From Tricholomella constricta (taxonomy: Eukaryota > Basidiomycota > Agaricomycetes > Agaricales > Lyophyllaceae), in the NCBI GenBank assembly GCA_013368375.1, contig JAACJP010000006.1:1178001-1242000 (forward strand): 64,000 bases of DNA. The letters are read 5' to 3'. Numbering within the stretch: the stretch's first letter is position 1; each line of letters opens with the position of its first letter. Positions 34,964-47,535 of the stretch are shown here, piece by piece. A program made the position numbers and the translations under genes. The notes under the pieces are model-generated. The model saw only the letters and a list, made by a program, of their open reading frames with translations, was not told where the DNA came from and searched no databases.

Positions 34964-36244
34964 TCAAGTGCTGGATGAGAACCGTGACACGATAACCGCG
35001 AGAGCGATCAAGACCCCCCATCTCCATTTTTCCCACAGTATGTGCCCCCAGGTAGCCGCTAGGCTGGCAGCAGGCTTGCGGTTCTCGTCGGGCTTGCCAG
35101 TTCCAGACGCCGACGAGTTACCTGCCGATGTCGTGAGAGTCAGAGCCGCTGTAGGTGCGAGATTCGATGATGATGATATGGTCAGGCCCAGCGGTGGAGG
35201 CTTCGGGGTAATTAATGGACTAGAGGAGAGAGGAGGTATTGGTGGTGCTTCGGGTTTACCTCTTTCCTTCTGTCCCATATTAGGTAGATCGCGGGGGTAT
35301 GGTGTGCAATACTAGGTTTGAAAAATGCATCAGCACGCCGATCGGCGATCGTTGTTCGCACACTGGGGCAGAGAGGATGACATCGACTCACATCAGGGAA
35401 ACACTCTTTAAATCTCTGTTGTGTAAGATTCCAGCCATGACTTCGTGCGGCGAAAGCACGCTTATGAGTGTCGGAGGAGGTGACGGATCCTGTGGTCATC
35501 TCGTCGGAGAGCATGAAGGAAAGGAGGCCGGTTAGGCTACGAAGCGATATCAGCACAAATTGATAGAAAACAGCCATGGCACGCTCGCTAAATGGCCGGA
35601 TAATGGTCCGACAGTGATAGCTGTGCGCATGCTAAATCATACAGGGACTCACATGGTCGCAACACTCCAAGCCGGATTCCACTGTATCATGATATGACGC
35701 ATCAGCATCTCCTATAGGCATCGAAAAGTTATCCTACGCACTGTTCCGGGGTGAAAGTCGGACATGGAGAAGCAGATTTTCCTATCAGGCTGGAATCGAC
35801 CGGAGGGGGTGAACATCTTGATTTGCCGGTGCATGAGCTCAAGTCTCAGTTCACTGGCCATCACAGACGCACCTTTATTCCTGGAGGCTTAAATGGGTAC
35901 TCCGATGGGAATAGGAGGACGCCATGGTACTCGCCACCAGTGTATGGGGAGTCCGGAGGACCACGCTACGAAGATGTGTGAGGTGGTTGAGACAGAGAGA
36001 GGAGAGCTCTCGTACAATAAGGAAATTCCCTGACAATTATCTCATTAAATTAATGTTGTTGAACGAAAGGAATGAGACGTACAGGTCAAAATGTTCTTCT
36101 CGTCTGGCACAGCCCACACAAATGGGGGCGGCTCCTTCTGCATCGCGACGTATTCCTTCGTAAGCTGCATTTGAAGTATGAGCGATCCAGTCATGGCCGA
36201 AATATTAGGAGACTTACTCTTTTCTGAGCGGCTTTGCTGGCCAT
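34964..36244 (-). CDS. UBC6: ER-anchored ubiquitin-conjugating enzyme E2 (Ubc6/UBE2J type)
   Basis: Eight exons (36244-36218, 36164-36083, 36029-36016, 35965-35873, 35816-35742, 35681-35653, 35536-35392, 35269-34964) give 256 residues. [14 protein letters not shown] starts the E2 fold. The catalytic cysteine is in [20 protein letters not shown], the diagnostic Ubc6 version of the active site. [19 protein letters not shown] follows. After a Pro/Ser/Thr-rich linker, the C terminus ends in a tail anchor ([21 protein letters not shown]). The enzyme works in ER-associated degradation with membrane E3 ligases. The third exon is a 14-nt microexon (residues NFLI plus part of a Trp codon). Dropping it would break both frame and fold. 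Confidence 0.94.
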
Positions 36245-37314
36245 AGTCAAGTATATGAAGCTGGGTGGGTGGTAAGGGAACAGAAGTTTGAAGGGTCCAA
36301 ACAACTCAAACAGGGTAACAACAAGTTCGTACGTAAGCAACAAGGCTTCGACTGGACTGGGAAGTCTCCCAGGTTCGACGGTGCCAGAACGGAAGGGCTG
36401 ACAGGTTCGCTTATTATGTAGGCTGCCAGTCAGCCATCACCAGTCGTTCCAGCTCTTTCAGCCCATTTAGTCGGTCCGAGATACCACAAATCAGCTCCCT
36501 TTTGGCAGATACACAAAGGGTCGATGGGTAATTTATGTATACAAGGATAAGAATAACGGATACTGCGATGCAGACGCTTTGTAGTCGGCGAATTCTTTAT
36601 TTCTGTAGGGCCTCCCGACAAATGTTGTTGCCTGATCGTGTTGGTAAAGGATCATTTGGATGTGATCAAAAAGGATCAATGGAAGCCATTGCCATGTATT
36701 ACTTCTGCACGGGCCATTGGCACCACGTCGAGCGACGAAATCGACGAGAGACCTCCGAATGGCTTCAGACAGATCCTGACACTGACAGAGAAGTCCAAGG
36801 GCTAGGCCATGTCATGCTGACGCTGCGCCTTGGAACCGCACAGCGCCCATGGGGAATCCCACATGGGTAAGCCTTGACAATGACATATCGCATGATCGTT
36901 CGTATGACGTGCTTGAACCCACGGCTACCCACGATGTCCATGGATGGCAATAGCACGCTGATAGGTATAAAGCTATGACGCCGCGCACATGATCCAGGTT
37001 TGGGCGTCCTTTGTATATCCCTCCCTCACTACACTCACAATGGCTTTTCCAAATGTTCTGGGGCCTTTCGAGAAGAAAACAGAACAAGGAGAGCTATCAC
37101 CGAATCCTCTCGGCGATCTTCGAGCGTGATGACCGACGGCAACTTGTTTGGGGGGGGGGGTCATCATAGGTACGGTGTGTAAAGGGGCCACCGATCATAT
37201 ACAGTGTCGTGTTGAAGGGGATGAGGACGATTGTGATGGCAGCTCAAAGCCTATATATATAAAATGATCAATGACGAGCGAGAACAATTACAAGCCACAC
37301 AACGACATGCATTG
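36245..37314. other. Intergenic stretch without recognisable genes
   Basis: It holds the UBC6 promoter side and the CWC27 3' side. Several short frames with no domain are present, plus a G10 run near 37149. Confidence 0.45.
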
Positions 37315-39355
37315 TTACCGTCTTCGCCCACCACCGCCAGCCTTGGCCTTCGCGAGCCTCTTCCTTTCCCGTTCCTCCTCCTTCGCCTTCGCACCCCGTT
37401 GCCTGGGATCAATGACCTCATAGTCGCGCTCTGCCTTCCGGGTCTCCTCGCCATCGTCCTTGGGAAAATGCAGTGCGTGGCTCATAAACCCACGATCATC
37501 ATCAACCTCCATCCCCTTCTTCTCCTCCGGGTCCCCATCCTCATCCTGCATTTTCACATCCTCATCAGCACCGCCCTCGTCGTCAACTATTGCTGCACTG
37601 CTCTTCTTCAGCTTCCCACGGAAGCTGTTCAACGCCGCCAGCACATCGCCTTCGTCCTTCCGCTTCCCCTTCCGATTCAACCCCCGTCCCTTCGCATACT
37701 TGTCCAACTCCTCCTGCAGGTACGACTTTTTGGGTTTCTTCTTCGCCGGTTCGTCGTCGCTGTCTTCCCCATCTCGGCGTTTCGTGAGTCGCCGGATGTC
37801 CGCCTCCATCTTTTCGATCTCAGTGCTCCGCGAGTTTCTAAGCGGTGATCAGTCAGTCATCTCGGGAATTAAAGACAGCGCTCACTTGCTGGCGGCTTGC
37901 TCTTGCGCGTGTTGTTGGCGAATTTTTGTTATGTCCGAGACGTCTTTATTCTTTGATGGCTTGTCAACCTAGACATCCTGTCAGAACTTTATAAATGAGT
38001 AAACGATAGTGTTGTTCGTACCGCAGATGCTGATTTTGCAGGAAGAGCGTCCTCCGCTGGGCGAGCACGCGGTGGTGGTTGCGTAACGAAGTCGGGCACC
38101 ACTGTCGCGGGACCGGGATCCTCCACTAGCAAGAAACGCATGAGGCCGGCAGAACAAGGAGAGAAACAACACACAGAGGCACGTACAATCTGGTCGAAAA
38201 ATGGCTTTCTTCTGAAATGTAATGGGCTCCTCCGCCGCGTCTTCGTCGGCGCCGAAACTAAGGAGCTTCACGTTCCTGGTGGAAGGTCAAATGCCGTCCG
38301 TGTTTGCAAACGGGCAACTCACTTTTTCGCGCCTTTCTGTCTTTCACGCTCTTCACGTTCACGCTGCGCTTCTTCCCTCGCTCTCTGTTGTGCGCGCTTC
38401 TCGGCGGCCGTAATTCGTGGGACGATATCGTCGAAGGGGTTCTCAACGATCCGGATGCCTTTGATTTTTGGTGGACTAGCGGGCGATGAGTATCTGAAAC
38501 TGAATGGAGGGGAGGAGGGTACGTACTAGACGGGCCGCTGGTCCTTGTCAATTTCTGAGTATTCCGTAAGCACTCGTCATGCTTTAGGTGAATGCCTGAG
38601 TCCATACCCATTTCTCCGATTTTCATCACATCTAGAAGGACCTGTTAGTCTAAGCTAGAATACATAACGCCAATAGACGTACTGAATATCGTGTCACCCA
38701 TAACCCGCCCAAACAATGTGTGCTTCCCATGTAATTCATCCGCCCTATCTGTGCCTCCTCAGTTGCATCATTGCATAATTGGTACATGAACATACCGAGC
38801 GTAAGGAAGAACTGAGAGTCGTTCGAGTTCTTTTTACCGTTATTCGCCATTCCCACCAATCCACGATGCGAGAACCGCAGACGTGGGTGAATTTCATCCT
38901 CGAATTGGTCTAATTCCACACACACATCAAAATGTGTCTGCAGAGTAGCGAGTAAGCAGCTACGCACCCCCGTAGAACGATTCTCCGCCCCCTCCGGTAC
39001 CCGTCTTGTCACCAGTTTGAACCAAGAATCCTGGCACGATCCTTCAGTCTCATGAGTATGATGTTTGTGACAACGACTCGGACGCGACACGTGCATACCT
39101 GTGAAAGATGACCCCGTCATAGTACCCTGCGTGCAGTGTCTCATCAGTTACGTATCCAGTCGCACTGTGAGGGGTTACGGACCCTCCATCGCCAGAGCTA
39201 GAAAGTTTCGGCATGCTTTCGGTGTTTCCTGCGTAGTGATATTGGTTTTCGAAAGTTGGCGAAGCGAAATGTTTGGATACCTTAGACCATAGTTCGATAT
39301 CGATTTCTCCTGCAGTTGTGTCGATAATTACGTGGCCATTTGTTGGAAGCGCCAT
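37315..39355 (-). CDS. CWC27: Spliceosome-associated peptidyl-prolyl isomerase Cwc27
   Basis: Twelve exons (39355-39281, 39228-39183, 39126-39099, 39041-38968, 38909-38796, 38748-38683, 38631-38523, 38475-38323, 38275-38187, 38125-38022, 37968-37886, 37837-37315) give 487 residues. The N-terminal cyclophilin fold shows GEIDIELWSKE, TPKACRNFLALAMEG, YYDGVIFHR, FLVQTGDKTGTGGGGES, GLVGMANNGKKNSNDSQFF and KHTLFGRVMGDT. The sequence FHRIVPGF keeps the conserved Arg region. Glu in place of the usual catalytic Trp-like position, as in other Cwc27 proteins, would suggest weak isomerase activity, but I cannot confirm that by eye. The C-terminal half is charged and ends with KAKAGGGGRRR. Cwc27 joins activated spliceosomes with Cwc22. 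Confidence 0.94.
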
Positions 39356-40419
39356 TGCAAGGGCGAGTTAACGAGAGAGAGGATAGTTTAAGAACCACTA
39401 ATGCCAAGTTGAAGCTTGCCGCCAAATATAACGGAAACGTGATCGATTGATCCCTGATCACGACCCCCATGTCCCTTTGCTACTGCACACTATCTCACCC
39501 GGCGCATAGGCCCGCATAAAGGGGAGAATCTTACGAGCCCTGACAACAGTCATTCGATTTAATTTCTTCTAAGTGACTTAACCGTTGCATAACGCCCGCG
39601 CCTGACTAGTTCTGACTCCTCGAACCCAAAGTCGCTCTAGCCGTACTCGCTTTACCTTCGCCTTGCTGTGGACAACTCTCCGTTTTATCAATTTTGAACC
39701 ATTTGAGGCTGCGATACTTTCGAAAAAAAATTCTTTCAAACCGAAGTCTTCTCTCTACTCTTTGCGAAACCGCGTCGCTACGGTGACTACTGCTCCTGGT
39801 CTGAATTCTCAGCCTATTGTAGTTGGTTCCCTTGCTCTGAAAGCGGCGCACCTCATGTCGAGGCGCTGTGGCTTTGAGATCCTTTTCACCAGCTGAAAAG
39901 CTTGATGTTGACCTTGCCTTGAGTGGTTTGGCGGCGACGACCGTCAACCCTAATGAAACAAGTCTTGAGGCTTTTGCGCGCATGCGGACGACGGCGGAGC
40001 ACCCTGGACGGTCGGTTTTCAATCGGTGAAAGGATATTTCCAGCACTTGCCAGTAAGATCTTGCAACTCTCAAGAACGCAAACGACTTTAAGATCAGAGT
40101 ATGGGCTGTTGATTGTGTCGAATAGCATTAGTAGTAGATGCTCAACGCTGTCATTCGAAAATCCTGGGTATCTGCGAATTCGGATCATCTAGTAGATAAC
40201 ACAAGGTATAGTAATTCTAGTACATACGGGGACAAATGGAAATAAAAAGTTTCCACTAATGCAATGTATATGCGGACAGCGCCTCAAGTCCAGACACTCA
40301 AAGTAAAGGAAAAAAACAAAACAAAAAATGAGGCCCAGAGAGCATTGTCGAGCCACACACACACCACGGACACAACAGGATTCATCATCCACGCGCAGGC
40401 AGAGCTTCCCTCCAATAGG
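39356..40419. other. Intergenic stretch between CWC27 and the MFS gene
   Basis: A 155-codon minus-strand frame (40073-39606) is basic and without motifs. I leave it uncalled. The rest shows nothing. Confidence 0.4.
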
Positions 40420-42342
40420 TCACTCGACCGCCGTATCCCCAGGCACCTCCCTCCTATGTCCCCTTTCCAGCGTCTCCGGCAGGCGGCAGCTCCACCACAG
40501 CGCGATAGCCGAGATCGTACACAGGACAATGTAGACTAGGTATCCGCCGATGAATCTGCCATTTCCAACGGCGAGCTCGAGGGAGAAAGAGAAAAGCGAG
40601 GATGCAGTGGAGGGAGCCAAGGCGCGTACGGAGGACGCGGTAAGCTGCGCCAGGCCGTTCGTCGCACCGAGGGAAGAGCGCGAAGGCGCGGCCGCAGCGA
40701 TGTACATGAACATACAAGCTGCAAACGTAAGTCATCTTCAGCTACAATACTATTACTAGATTTAGGACACCAGGCGGAAACGCTCACCGTACGACATGTA
40801 CGAGAACATGTATGCTGAGAGCTGGAGCACGATCCCACACCACACCCACACGCCGACGGTCCCCCCATCCCACTGCGCCAGGGTTGCAAGGACCGGGAAA
40901 AGCGCGAAGCAGGCGCCGAGGCCGCCGATGCCGAGCATATAGCAAGCCCTGTGCCCGAGGCGCATGCGCACCCACGCAAAGCAGAAAATCTGGACGGAGC
41001 CATTGATGACGCCCCATACGCCGAGTATGTTCCCGATCGTGGAGGGGGGGAGGCCGAGGCCGCCAAGGTGCATGGGGGTCGAGTAGATGAGGGGGAGGAG
41101 GACGAGGAGGGACTGGTCGAGGAACGCCAGGAATGCAAAGTTTGTGATGGAAATGAGGACGCGGGGGATGAGCAGGATGCGGAGGAGTGGTGGTGGCGTT
41201 GTGTCGGGGAAAGTCTTCTTGATCGGGGTGCTTGGTACACCGGTGCCTGGTGGACGCGCGAATGTGGTTCCGGTGGCGCCATAGTCTTGAAAGAAGGTGC
41301 TGGAGGAAGAGGAGTCGGCGAGGAGGGGGGTGGTGGAGAGAGGACAGGGCGAAGGAGAGGCTGCGTTGGCCTCTGATATTGCCCTGAGGGCATCGACCTG
41401 GTTTTGGCGTTCGACTGCTGCAGGCAATGTCTAAGGGATGTAGACAGCATGTCAGACCTACAGAGCAGAGAAGTAGAAGTGATAGGATTATTCACCTCCT
41501 TTAAGCCAACGAAAGCAAGGATAAATGCAGAAAGAGGAAACAAGGTAGCCACGAGACAGGGGAGGAAGTAAGGGTAATCTTTAACGAATTGTATATTTCC
41601 GAAGACGGATGGCCAGCGCGTCGCTGGCGCGGTGAATGTACCGCCGATGAACGGCCTAGCAAGTCCACGTGAGTCCAAGTTATATGCAAGAGACTACGAG
41701 TACGCTCACCCAAGAGTGGATCCGATTGACCAAGCTACGGGCAGGAACGAGAAAGCCTGCGCGACGTTGGTTGGATCCGTGATTTCTGCCATGACACTCT
41801 TCGTCACGCCGATGTTCCCGTTGAATGCGCCTTGTGCGCAACGGTTCAAAATGAGTATCCAGTACCTATTCGACAAGCTGAAACCCAACATCGCAAGTGA
41901 CAGGCCTAGCATACCCCCCAGCAGAATTTTCCGTCGCCCAATTTTGTCGGAAGCACGACCCCATTGGAGGACCGTGAGGGCTTCACCAGCGTAAAATATC
42001 GATTCCTGCCATGCATGCAGATTTTCAGTCATGTTCAATGTGAGAAGGGAGGTAAAAACGCACAACGAGGCCGACATAATAGCCCGTCTTCTTCTCATCG
42101 CCATTAGTGATGCCGAGTCCTCGTACAAGATCGTTCACAAAGGGATAGATAACCGTGGAGATAACGGGTTCGGCTATTTGAATGAAAATAATAATGAAAA
42201 GCTGTAGTTTAGGAAGAGGAGTCGTGCATGGTTCGTCGTCCGCCTGGGTCTGACTGGCATCCGATGAGGAGTCCAAGATCGAGTTGTTCGGACGAGAGTA
42301 CTGAGGGCATTCGCATGCGTACTGATCCGGATTGGAAGGCAT
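40420..42342 (-). CDS. Major facilitator superfamily transporter
   Basis: Five exons (42342-42064, 42005-41710, 41655-41496, 41430-40788, 40718-40420) give 558 residues. TM1 is LQLFIIIFIQIAEPVISTVI. The MFS loop 2-3 signature is WGRASDKIGRRKILLGG, and NRCAQGAFNGNIGVTKS is the TM4-5 region. Many hydrophobic segments follow, with a long Ser/Pro-rich central loop (about residues 230-320) between halves, as in fungal drug:proton antiporter-like carriers. It is probably at the plasma membrane or vacuole; substrate unknown. The start codon was set at MPSNPDQY because an upstream ATG (near 42458) cannot be joined in phase. It faces a P450 gene across 1.1 kb. A 380-codon frame on the same strand in another phase is a shadow. 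Confidence 0.88.
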
Positions 42343-43463
42343 GCAGCCTAGTTGCAGACTATGAACGATATTTGAAAACGTAGAGGGGCGCACAGCCAGA
42401 GGACGACTCGGAGACAGATGCAGCACAGCGGATTACGCACTCGATGTCCTTATGCATGGTAGGTAAAGAAAAGTCCCAAAAGCCGTGATGGAGTAAATCA
42501 TTACTTAAAATGCTCTTCTAACGAAGACCCATTGGCCTGCATGTCCATGTCGGCCAGTGATTCCAGAAGTCCTCACATTTATCCTTTCGATGACACCAAA
42601 ATTCGAAAGGAGACAGCTGCGGAGTGCGATACACGACGTTCCTGCTTGCAAGTTCCGGGCGAGTCTAAGAAAAGATTCGTTGGGTCGAATAGGTTGCGTC
42701 CATTGCCAGTTCAGGGCATATGACTCCAACACGCTTCTTCATGTTTCATGATACAGAGCCAGCATGGATCACCAGGGCCAAGGTCCGGTGTCATTCGCCT
42801 CGACGACGCAGAGGTACTTGTATGACATCGCGTATGGTGCTGGACAACGTTCAACGTTCAAAAACGCAGAGGTCCGAGTCAATCTTATCTTATCCGATGA
42901 ATAAATACTAGCGACGAGTCGAAATCTGGCCTTCAGGCTGTCATGATGACACTATCGCTGCGGCCAGGACAAGTTCAACTTCACCATAATCAGAGACTCG
43001 CTGGCAGAGTCCCGACCAATGATGCCTTGGAACAGTCTCCGCTGGAATTCTCCGTTGGTTTCAATGGCGTCTATCTGTGCTTCATGGACCCAAAACATCA
43101 AAAAGACTCTAGATCTGCTGGCTGGCAATGTCTTGATAGTACCCGGGGATTCGTTGCGGCAGCTCGATGCCTGATAATCAAGGTGGGGCTTGCTCCGCCC
43201 GACATGGTCTGACCTGGCAGACTGCATCCAGCGGATCTGCTTATGGCAAACCAGGAATGCTCGCCGTGCTTTGCGGAAGCCGATGTGCCCTTGCATATTC
43301 GAGCTTCTCCGGTCCGCATCTCTTAGAATTCAATATTCACGACTAGGCCGAGGCTTGTGGCACCTTTGTGTGGTTCTGAACTTCGGTGCGCAAAGCCTAT
43401 ATAAACCGTCGACCAATACTCTTGTTCGTTATCCCATCCTACTGACATCGCCCAATATCCAAG
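42343..43463. promoter_or_regulatory. Divergent intergenic region between the MFS and P450 genes
   Basis: Two outward-facing genes flank 1.1 kb with no supported coding sequence. CTATATAAACC at 43397-43407 is a good TATA box about 60 bases before the P450 start. Confidence 0.55.
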
Positions 43464-45098
43464 ATGCCATTAACTGCCACCTTTCTAGATGCATACCTCT
43501 CCGGGTTCTACCACAAGTCACTTATCCCGGTTGATCTTCGCTGGTTACTCGTGGTCGGTGCAGTGTTTGCTTTCATGCAATACCTACTTGCCGTCCCTGC
43601 AGAACTGCGACACTTGCCGAAAGTGTCGCCCTATGCCACGATTTGGAGTTATGCTCGCAGGGAGTCCGTCGATTCTCGCGTCAGGCGCCTAATTCTCCCA
43701 TTTGCCAGACGCGGCGAGGGCGTCGTTCTTGTGTACTTATTAGGAAAATGGGCCCTCCATGTTATTGATGCCGATGTATGTTTCTCGCACAACATTTCCA
43801 ACAGGCTAAGTCCTAATTACTGGCACCCAGCTTGTCAAAACGGTATGCCAGGACATAGACAGGTTTCCCAAGAAAACCTACCAGGACCATCTGCATTTCA
43901 GATTCCTCAGTGGTCCGAACGTCGTCTTCTCCAACGGCGAGATGTGGAAACGCCACTCTGCCTCAGTCAAGGCGGCCTTCGATCGCGAGATTCCCATCCA
44001 TCGCTTCGTGGCCCTCTCATACGAACTGTTCGAGCGCATGGGCGCCGGGGGGGTCTATCGATTTAGCGACCTTGTTCAGGTACTTCTTTTCTTTGCCGCG
44101 GATCGTACTCCTTATTGACCGTTCCTTAGCGTTACACCCTCGATGTTGTCGGGACTGCCCTTTTAGGACATAACTTTCAGGCGATGCAGGGCTCAAAAGA
44201 CTCTTTCGTCGATCACTTCAATCGTGTCATGTCTCGCATCGCGACTCCTACGCGTTTGATGTTTCCCCTCCTTGACCAGTGGTTTCCTCGCCATGCCGTA
44301 ATTGCGGACATCAACGCACTGAATGCACGGTACGATGCCCTTTTGCAACTAAAGCGCCAGGACCTGGGCCTCGATCTCCTAAGCTACCTGTTGGAAGATT
44401 CGACGTTATCAAATGAGGAGCTGCGCTCTAACCTCGCCATCCTCTTTTCGGCCGGACATGTGCGTTTCATTTCCGTACCATCAGGCTATCGGAAGCACTG
44501 ACGTCATACTCGACTCCAGGATAGCACCTCCGGCGCACTTTCAACCGCAATCTATCACCTCGCCAAGCATCCTGAATTCCAGCAAAAAGCGCGCGATGAA
44601 GTCCTCTCTGTCCTTGCCGGGCGCATCGAGCCCACTCTCCGCGATTTCTACAACACTCCCTTCCTCAACGCATGCATCAAAGAAGCCCTGCGCATCAACA
44701 GCCCCATCTCCCTCCTCCCCGCGCGCTGGACCCCCGAGTCCGTCACCCTCGGCAAGTATTACATCCCCGCCGGCACCTTTCTCGTCTCCAACGTTTGCGC
44801 CGTGCACCACAACGACACCAACTGGCCCCAGGCGCAGAAGTTCGACCCCTATCGCTTCATTGGCCCAGCGCGCTCGCGCGCCGCCATCAACATTCCCTTC
44901 GGCACGGGCCCCCGCCAGTGCGTCGCCCGCCAGTTTTCGCTGTTTGAGCAGCGCACACTGCTGTGCATGCTTCTGGTAAACTACGAGTGGGTCCTGCCGC
45001 AGAATAGTGTCCATGCAAAGCAAGTCCAAAATGGGTTTGGCGCGTTCGGGCTTAGTATTCCGCATCATCTCGATATCGAGTTCTTGCGGAGGAAGTGA
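43464..45098 (+). CDS. Cytochrome P450 monooxygenase
   Basis: Four exons (43464-43775, 43831-44079, 44130-44459, 44520-45098) give 489 residues. An N-terminal membrane anchor (LRWLLVVGAVFAFMQYLLAV) directs it to the ER. The C-helix WKRHSASV, the I-helix AGHDSTSGAL, the K-helix KEALR (ExxR), a PERF-like FDPYRFIG and the heme loop FGTGPRQCVARQF are all present. In the heme loop, Cys is the iron ligand and Gly-x-x-x-Cys is standard. The I-helix has AGHDS rather than the commonest AGxET/DT form, which may alter oxygen activation. The substrate is unknown. The neighbouring divergent transporter hints at a small metabolic pair. Confidence 0.94.
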
Positions 45099-45679
45099 GG
45101 CTTCCGAAAAAAAACTCTACGGCATATGCGATCATGTACTATTATACTTACATAAATTTCGACGATTGAGACTTGTAAGATTGATGTCGCCCTTGCGGCT
45201 TTTAGTGACATACAGCGTGTCATAGGGGTACAGAGGCAGCCAGCTGACTTGAACAAAGTAGGGATCCGATAATCAGCCGCTTTATCAGTACTGTAACTTA
45301 TAACAAATCAATTCAAATCTTGACATCCACTGTGACCGCGACCGCGACGCGGTTTTCGGCAATTTCGACCGTGCAAGTTGGGCAATTTTTAGCACCCAAA
45401 TATGCCAGGTGGAGTCGATCAAGTCCTCGGTGCCCGATGACCACGGTCGCCTCTCGATACGTGACCGTGGAATTGATTGGTTTAGTACAGTATGACAGCC
45501 ACTACCAGTGGCAGTGAGTGCCGAGGTTGATTGAACCACCTCGATGTGACCTTGCCTGGCAACATGTCTTCCTCAGAGCATCTATTGATCACTCGAGGAA
45601 ACGCCATATGCTCGCGAAGGCCATGTGAACGAAAGGCCCGTGATTCTCGCTGTGAACAAGCTAGAGATTGTCCCACCAG

Positions 45680-45737
45680 TTTGAAACCTATATCTGCCAT
45701 TCACTCAGTTTGAAACCTATATCTGCCATTCACTCAG
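45680..45737. repeat. Exact 29-bp tandem duplication
   Basis: The 29-base unit starting TTTGAAACCTATATCTGCC occurs twice head to tail without mismatch, which suggests a recent slip. Confidence 0.9.
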
Positions 45738-46949
45738 CTGACATGACCAAAAAGATTCTAGATAAGGCCTCCTGGATCCTCTGAAACTTCTCCGCTGCCC
45801 TTATGACAGGTAAAAAATATGTATTTTGGGAGGTAAGTAATTGTACCTCGAGCGTCCCCAAGGCAGCGGAACTGATACCAACATCGATCTGCCAGCTGTG
45901 TATAGCCATGATTCAAGCCTAGCCTATATTTTGAATCCGAATGTCGGGATCCGACCAAGTCGTGGGTATTCCTTCCAGTTTCGCGTCGTCCTGATTACTG
46001 CGTATCCAGAGCATCGTATCTATCTATGCCAGGAACGCTGTGTCTATTGCGACTGATTCCAAAGCTTACCTGTGCTGTTTAAGCACCTTCAACTTCGCGT
46101 TTTCAGAAGCGATCCCCGTAGACTGCCCGGTTCATTTGATTTACCAGGGAGGATAGGCCGAAAACCGTCTCTCGTCAGTGCATATTCACTTTGTGTGGAT
46201 TTGGCTTGGCATCAATCTCTCCTGCAGATTGGAGCGTACTCCCAGCTTCGGATATCCTGCGTCTCGACGTGGGACGCCCAGGGGCTAGAGTGAACACTGA
46301 CACCAAACGCGCTCGGTCATCTCTCCAGATACTATCTGATCTCCTTTAGCGGCTCTCATCCGACATTGGTCCGACTTGAGAAAATGGGATCCTACTCTGA
46401 CTGTGGTTGGAGCACCTTAATTCCCAATAAAGCAAGATGTATGGTCTCGCCGTGTTCCTTCCTCTGCTTTCTTTTCTGATCAAGTTAGTTAGAGCCAACT
46501 GGAAGGCTATCTGGAAACGTGAAAGGTCAATCGCACTAGTCATTAGGGATTTTCAGTGCGCAAACCGGATGGAGATGCCGCCCCACTTCTCGGAGCCATC
46601 TTTGCCCTGTGGCGATCATTTGTTAATGCATCTGTCAGGCCAACCAGTCAATAATAATGTCTCTGACTGCGTTTTCCTTTTGATTCTTGTGAACTTCTGT
46701 TCAACTCTCGCCGATGAGTGATTCCCACCTTGGATCCGAGTCAAGCGGTGGTTCCTCATTCAGTGGTGTGCCGCGTATTTTTGGGCGATTATGTTTGTTT
46801 TGTTCCGCGCCGTCTTCTAACGATCTTGCGCCATCTTGTCCGCCTTTTACCTTGGATTTCATAGTCCCTCCCGAGACGCCACAGTCAATTCCGGTCTTTT
46901 CATCCGGCGACCAACTACCCGGAGCGTTATGTCGATCTTTCAGGACGTT

Positions 46950-46970
46950 GATGGATGGATGGATGGATGA
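46950..46970. repeat. GATG tetranucleotide array
   Basis: Five tandem GATG units. A similar array lies at 51712-51736 on the other side of the hAT element. Confidence 0.8.
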
Positions 46971-47535
46971 CAAATAACACACGCTGTGCAGTGGAAGAGC
47001 AGATAATAATCTCCGTCGATGGAGATAACCTAAGTACCGGTGCCATGGCGGATATGCACATGGAGTTCAGTGTTGGCAGAGCCATGTGTGGAGGCCATAA
47101 CCACGCAACACGAAACATGGCTTGCCAGGCTTACCACATCACCACAAATGGGCCGTGGCCATCAATTGTCGATGTGTGAGTTCGGGCCGGCGATGCGCTT
47201 CATCGATCATTGGAGAACCCGTTGACCCCGTCAAGATTTGGGATGGTGTTCGCCATCGCGTCCACCCCCAAACACCCCTTCAACGCCTCATGCACCGTCT
47301 CCATTCTATCGCGATAAACTCGGCATCATGCAAACGGCTTTCCAGTATCTTCAGAGCCATGTTGACTCGCTTGCCCTCGCGGCTTCGGACACAAACTGTG
47401 GTCGACCTCGCGGAGCTTTGCCTATGACGACACATCATTTGGCTACAGAGCAGCACTGATTACTGTCAGGTATTAGCGGTTGTGAACCTCAGGAGATGCA
47501 TTATTAGCTTGTATCGCATATCTTCTCTGTCTGCC

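Larger units (their letters stand above)
45099..47527. other. Gene-poor interval between the P450 and the hAT element
   Basis: Only short frames lacking motifs. It contains a 29-bp tandem duplication (45.7 kb) and a GGAT array (46.95 kb). Confidence 0.5.

Noticed and set aside
39606..40073. A 155-codon basic open frame
   Set aside because: No motif, no start context or splice support, and composition like non-coding sequence.
40536..41678. A 380-codon frame overlapping the MFS gene on the same strand
   Set aside because: It is Ser/Pro/Arg-rich in the wrong phase; membrane segments lie in the spliced frame.
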